A stretch of 7,703 bases of DNA, taken from the NCBI GenBank assembly GCA_050946255.1, contig JBMNUL010000124.1, positions 1 to 7,703 of the forward strand, in the 5' to 3' direction. The notes under the pieces were generated by a model. That model was not told where the DNA came from and did no database searches. It was given only the letters and a program-made list of their open reading frames with translations. Positions 5,737-7,703 of the stretch are shown here, one piece after another. The translations under genes were made by a program, and so were the position numbers. This DNA is from JBMNUL01 sp050946255 (GTDB lineage: Bacteria > Actinomycetota > Coriobacteriia > Coriobacteriales > CADBOM01). Position 1 is the stretch's first letter; the number at the start of each line of letters is the position of its first letter.

Positions 5737-7035
5737 CTACGAGCGGTAGTCCGAATTGATCGTGATGTAGCCATGTGTGAAATCGCATGTCCATACCCTG
5801 GAAGCCCCATTGCCACAACCCAGGTCGGCATGGATGACGATCTCGTCGTTCTCGAATCGTCGCAGGGCCTCCTCCTCGTCGAATTCAACAGGAAGGCCTG
5901 CGCGCATAACCTCGATGCCCATGAGCTCGATGCTCACGTCCTCCTGCTTGAAACGCGCGCTGCTCTTCCCTAGCGCTGCCGCGAGCCTCCCCCAATTCGC
6001 GTCATGCCCGGCGATTGCCGTCTTCACGAGCGGGGAATTGGCGACGGATTTCGCCGCCACAAGGGCATCCTCATCGTCAGCTGCTCCGGTGACCTTAACC
6101 GTGACGAGCTTCGTGGCACCCTCTCCATCTGCGGCCATCTGCTTGGCGAGACTCACGCAGACGGTCTTCAAAGCGGCCACGAACTGCGGGAAAACGGGGC
6201 AATCCAGTGTGATTGTCTTGCCAGGAATCCCCCCGGTTGCCAACAGGTAAAGGCTGTCGTTGGTGGACATGTCGCTGTCCACGGTGACCCGGTTGAACGA
6301 GATATCGGCAGCCTGCTTCAATGCTGCACGAGCCGCCTTTGGCTCTATCATCGCGTCGGTGGCGACCACGCAGAGCATCGTTGCCATATTGGGAGAGATC
6401 ATCCCGGATCCCTTGGACATTCCGCCGATGTGGTAAGTGACCTCGGAGCCATCGGATTGCCTCGCCGTGAACTCGACAGCCGCCTGCTTCGTGACGGCAT
6501 CTGTCGTCATGATCGCAGATGCAGCCTGAAAGCCTCCTTCAATATCGGTCCCGTCGGAAGGCCCGAGCGAACTGGCAAGATCCGGCACGTTCTCAACAAA
6601 GCAATCCATGGGAAGCTGAGTGCCAATTACACCTGTGGATGCAACCAGCACGTTTCCGGAATCGATTCCCAACTCGGCAGCGACGATGTTGGCGGTTTCC
6701 TCGGCATTCTCGATTCCGACACCACCCGTTGCGGCATTGGCGGTTCCGGAATTGAGAATGATGGCGCTGGCATGTCCGTCGGCAACGTTGCGCTTTGAGA
6801 CCTGCACGGGTGCAGCGCAGAACTTGTTCGTGGTGAAAACCCCGGCTGCAACGGAATTTTCAGGGGCAACGACCAGGGCGAGGTCCCTCTTCTCGGAATT
6901 GGCACGGAAACCCGCATGGCAAGATGCGACCTGAATTCCAACCGCCCTCGTGACACCACCGTCTATGAAGGTGACTCCTTCGGCGGCCTCGTCGAAGAAG
7001 TCCACTTCCTTGCGTATCCCTTCTTCTTTGAACAT
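5737..7035 (-). CDS. argJ: Glutamate N-acetyltransferase / ornithine acetyltransferase
   Basis: ArgJ moves the acetyl group from N-acetylornithine to glutamate, regenerating N-acetylglutamate; some members can also use acetyl-CoA. From the ATG at 7035 it has 432 residues, within the family range of about 390-440. It is an Ntn-type self-cleaving enzyme. The cleavage motif PNMATML is at 215-221, with cut expected between Ala218 and Thr219 and Thr219 (codon 6379-6381) as nucleophile. This would give alpha (1-218) and beta (219-432) chains. Other matches are LNSGTANAATG at 94-104, STGVIGTQLPM at 133-143, VDSDMSTNDS at 252-261, and the terminal TCDFTHGYITINSDYRS. An in-frame TTG at 7050 has poor spacing to any Shine-Dalgarno sequence; AGGGA five bases before the ATG supports 7035. 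It follows argC by 24 bases. Bifunctionality with acetyl-CoA cannot be judged here. Confidence 0.97.
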   Translation of the reverse strand: MFKEEGIRKEVDFFDEAAEGVTFIDGGVTRAVGIQVASCHAGFRANSEKRDLALVVAPENSVAAGVFTTNKFCAAPVQVSKRNVADGHASAIILNSGTANAATGGVGIENAEETANIVAAELGIDSGNVLVASTGVIGTQLPMDCFVENVPDLASSLGPSDGTDIEGGFQAASAIMTTDAVTKQAAVEFTARQSDGSEVTYHIGGMSKGSGMISPNMATMLCVVATDAMIEPKAARAALKQAADISFNRVTVDSDMSTNDSLYLLATGGIPGKTITLDCPVFPQFVAALKTVCVSLAKQMAADGEGATKLVTVKVTGAADDEDALVAAKSVANSPLVKTAIAGHDANWGRLAAALGKSSARFKQEDVSIELMGIEVMRAGLPVEFDEEEALRRFENDEIVIHADLGCGNGASRVWTCDFTHGYITINSDYRS

Positions 7036-7040
7036 CGAAA

Positions 7041-7045
7041 TCCCT
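7041..7045 (-). promoter_or_regulatory. Ribosome binding site for argJ
   Basis: The minus strand reads AGGGA, within GAGAGGGATTTCG, five bases before the ATG at 7035. A similar GAGAAGGGATTTGA just upstream overlaps the argC stop and lies only two bases from the alternative TTG, which is too close to use well. Confidence 0.55.
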
Positions 7046-7059
7046 CTCAAATCCCTTCT

Positions 7060-7703
7060 CTAAACAACTGGAACCGTGAAATCGAGACCTGCGGACTCGT
7101 CGATTCCCAAAACGATGTTCGCGCATTGAACGGCCTGAGAGGCCGCGCCCTTGTCCAGATTGTCGATTGCCGAGGAGACTACCAGCGTGGAGGTGCCCTC
7201 ATCGACTGCTACTCCGATCTGCACGTGGTTCCCGCCGCATACGGATGCGGTCTGCGGCATCTCCTCGCCCAGGAAATGCACGAAACGCTCTCCCTCGTAT
7301 CTCGATTCATAAGCCGATAGCACATCGTCGAGAGCCACGCCATCTTCGAGCTGGGCGGTGACCATCGAGAGAAGCCCTCGCTTCATCGGAACGAGAATCG
7401 GAGTGAACACAACGTCGATGTCCCTGCCGGCAATCTCGGAAAGCTCTTGGGCGATTTCCGGGGTGTGCCTGTGCTTGCAAGCGGAATAGGCCTGTGCCGA
7501 TTCGTGGGCATGGCAGAAGTGGGTCCTGGCGTTGGCCTTCTTACCGGCGCCGGAAACACCTGAGAGCGCGTTGACCGTCACGAGCGGAGAGCTCACGAGC
7601 CCGCGCTCGAGAGCAGGTGCGATCCCCAAGATCGTAGCCGTGGGATAGCAACCTGCACAGGCGACAACAGGTGCCGTTCCGGCGATGCTCTGGTCCCAGG
7701 CCT
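7060..7703 (-). CDS. argC: N-acetyl-gamma-glutamyl-phosphate reductase, C-terminal part (5' end outside window)
   Basis: ArgC reduces N-acetylglutamyl phosphate to the semialdehyde with NADPH, in the cytoplasm. About 213 C-terminal residues are visible of roughly 345 usual, so most of the N-terminal NADP-binding domain lies beyond the high-coordinate edge. The catalytic cysteine is in GCYPTA near the start of the visible part. It is followed by SGVSGAGKKA, THFCHAHESAQAY, KHRHTPEIAQEL, FTPILVPMKRGLL, GGNHVQIGVAVDE and IDNLDKGAASQAVQ, all recognisable family segments. The residues before the catalytic motif read VVACAGCYP, where many relatives have NPGCYP or VPGCYP, so the usual Pro is Ala. It is the first visible gene of the cluster; the promoter and main ArgR operator should lie upstream, outside the window. 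Confidence 0.97.
   Translation of the reverse strand, partial: AWDQSIAGTAPVVACAGCYPTATILGIAPALERGLVSSPLVTVNALSGVSGAGKKANARTHFCHAHESAQAYSACKHRHTPEIAQELSEIAGRDIDVVFTPILVPMKRGLLSMVTAQLEDGVALDDVLSAYESRYEGERFVHFLGEEMPQTASVCGGNHVQIGVAVDEGTSTLVVSSAIDNLDKGAASQAVQCANIVLGIDESAGLDFTVPVV

Overview
The window is a nearly complete arginine biosynthesis cluster, and every gene lies on the minus strand. In transcription order, from the high-coordinate end to the low-coordinate end, it reads argC (5' part missing), argJ, argB, argD, argF, argR, argG, argH (3' part missing). No mobile element, tRNA, rRNA, CRISPR array or foreign-looking gene was seen. No stretch longer than about 230 bases lacks a gene.

The order argC-J-B-D-F-R-G-H is the well-known actinobacterial arrangement, for example in Mycobacterium and Bifidobacterium. 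GC content, judged from a few sampled lines, is in the middle to upper 50s. Together with the general look of the proteins this suggests Actinomycetota. My best guess within that phylum is the class Coriobacteriia, but this is an impression and not a database result.

The genes encode the route from N-acetylglutamate to arginine. ArgB phosphorylates N-acetylglutamate, ArgC reduces it, and ArgD transaminates it. ArgJ moves the acetyl group from N-acetylornithine back to glutamate, which makes the cycle acetyl-economical. ArgF carbamoylates ornithine, ArgG joins citrulline to aspartate, and ArgH releases arginine and fumarate. ArgR is the arginine-responsive regulator and sits inside the cluster it probably controls.

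argC to argR (about 7703 to 1982) are packed with 24 to 60 bases between genes, each gene with its own Shine-Dalgarno sequence, so they look like one transcript. Three of these genes have an in-frame TTG upstream of a better-supported ATG, and I used the ATG. Two larger gaps follow. The 231-base gap before argG holds two near-identical 20-base hairpin repeats plus other possible alternative pairings. The 185-base gap before argH holds a terminator-like hairpin, a perfect 12-base inverted repeat, a candidate ArgR box and an ambiguous argH start. These two gaps are the only parts that the standard annotation does not explain. The coding content is ordinary primary metabolism, and I see no undescribed system.
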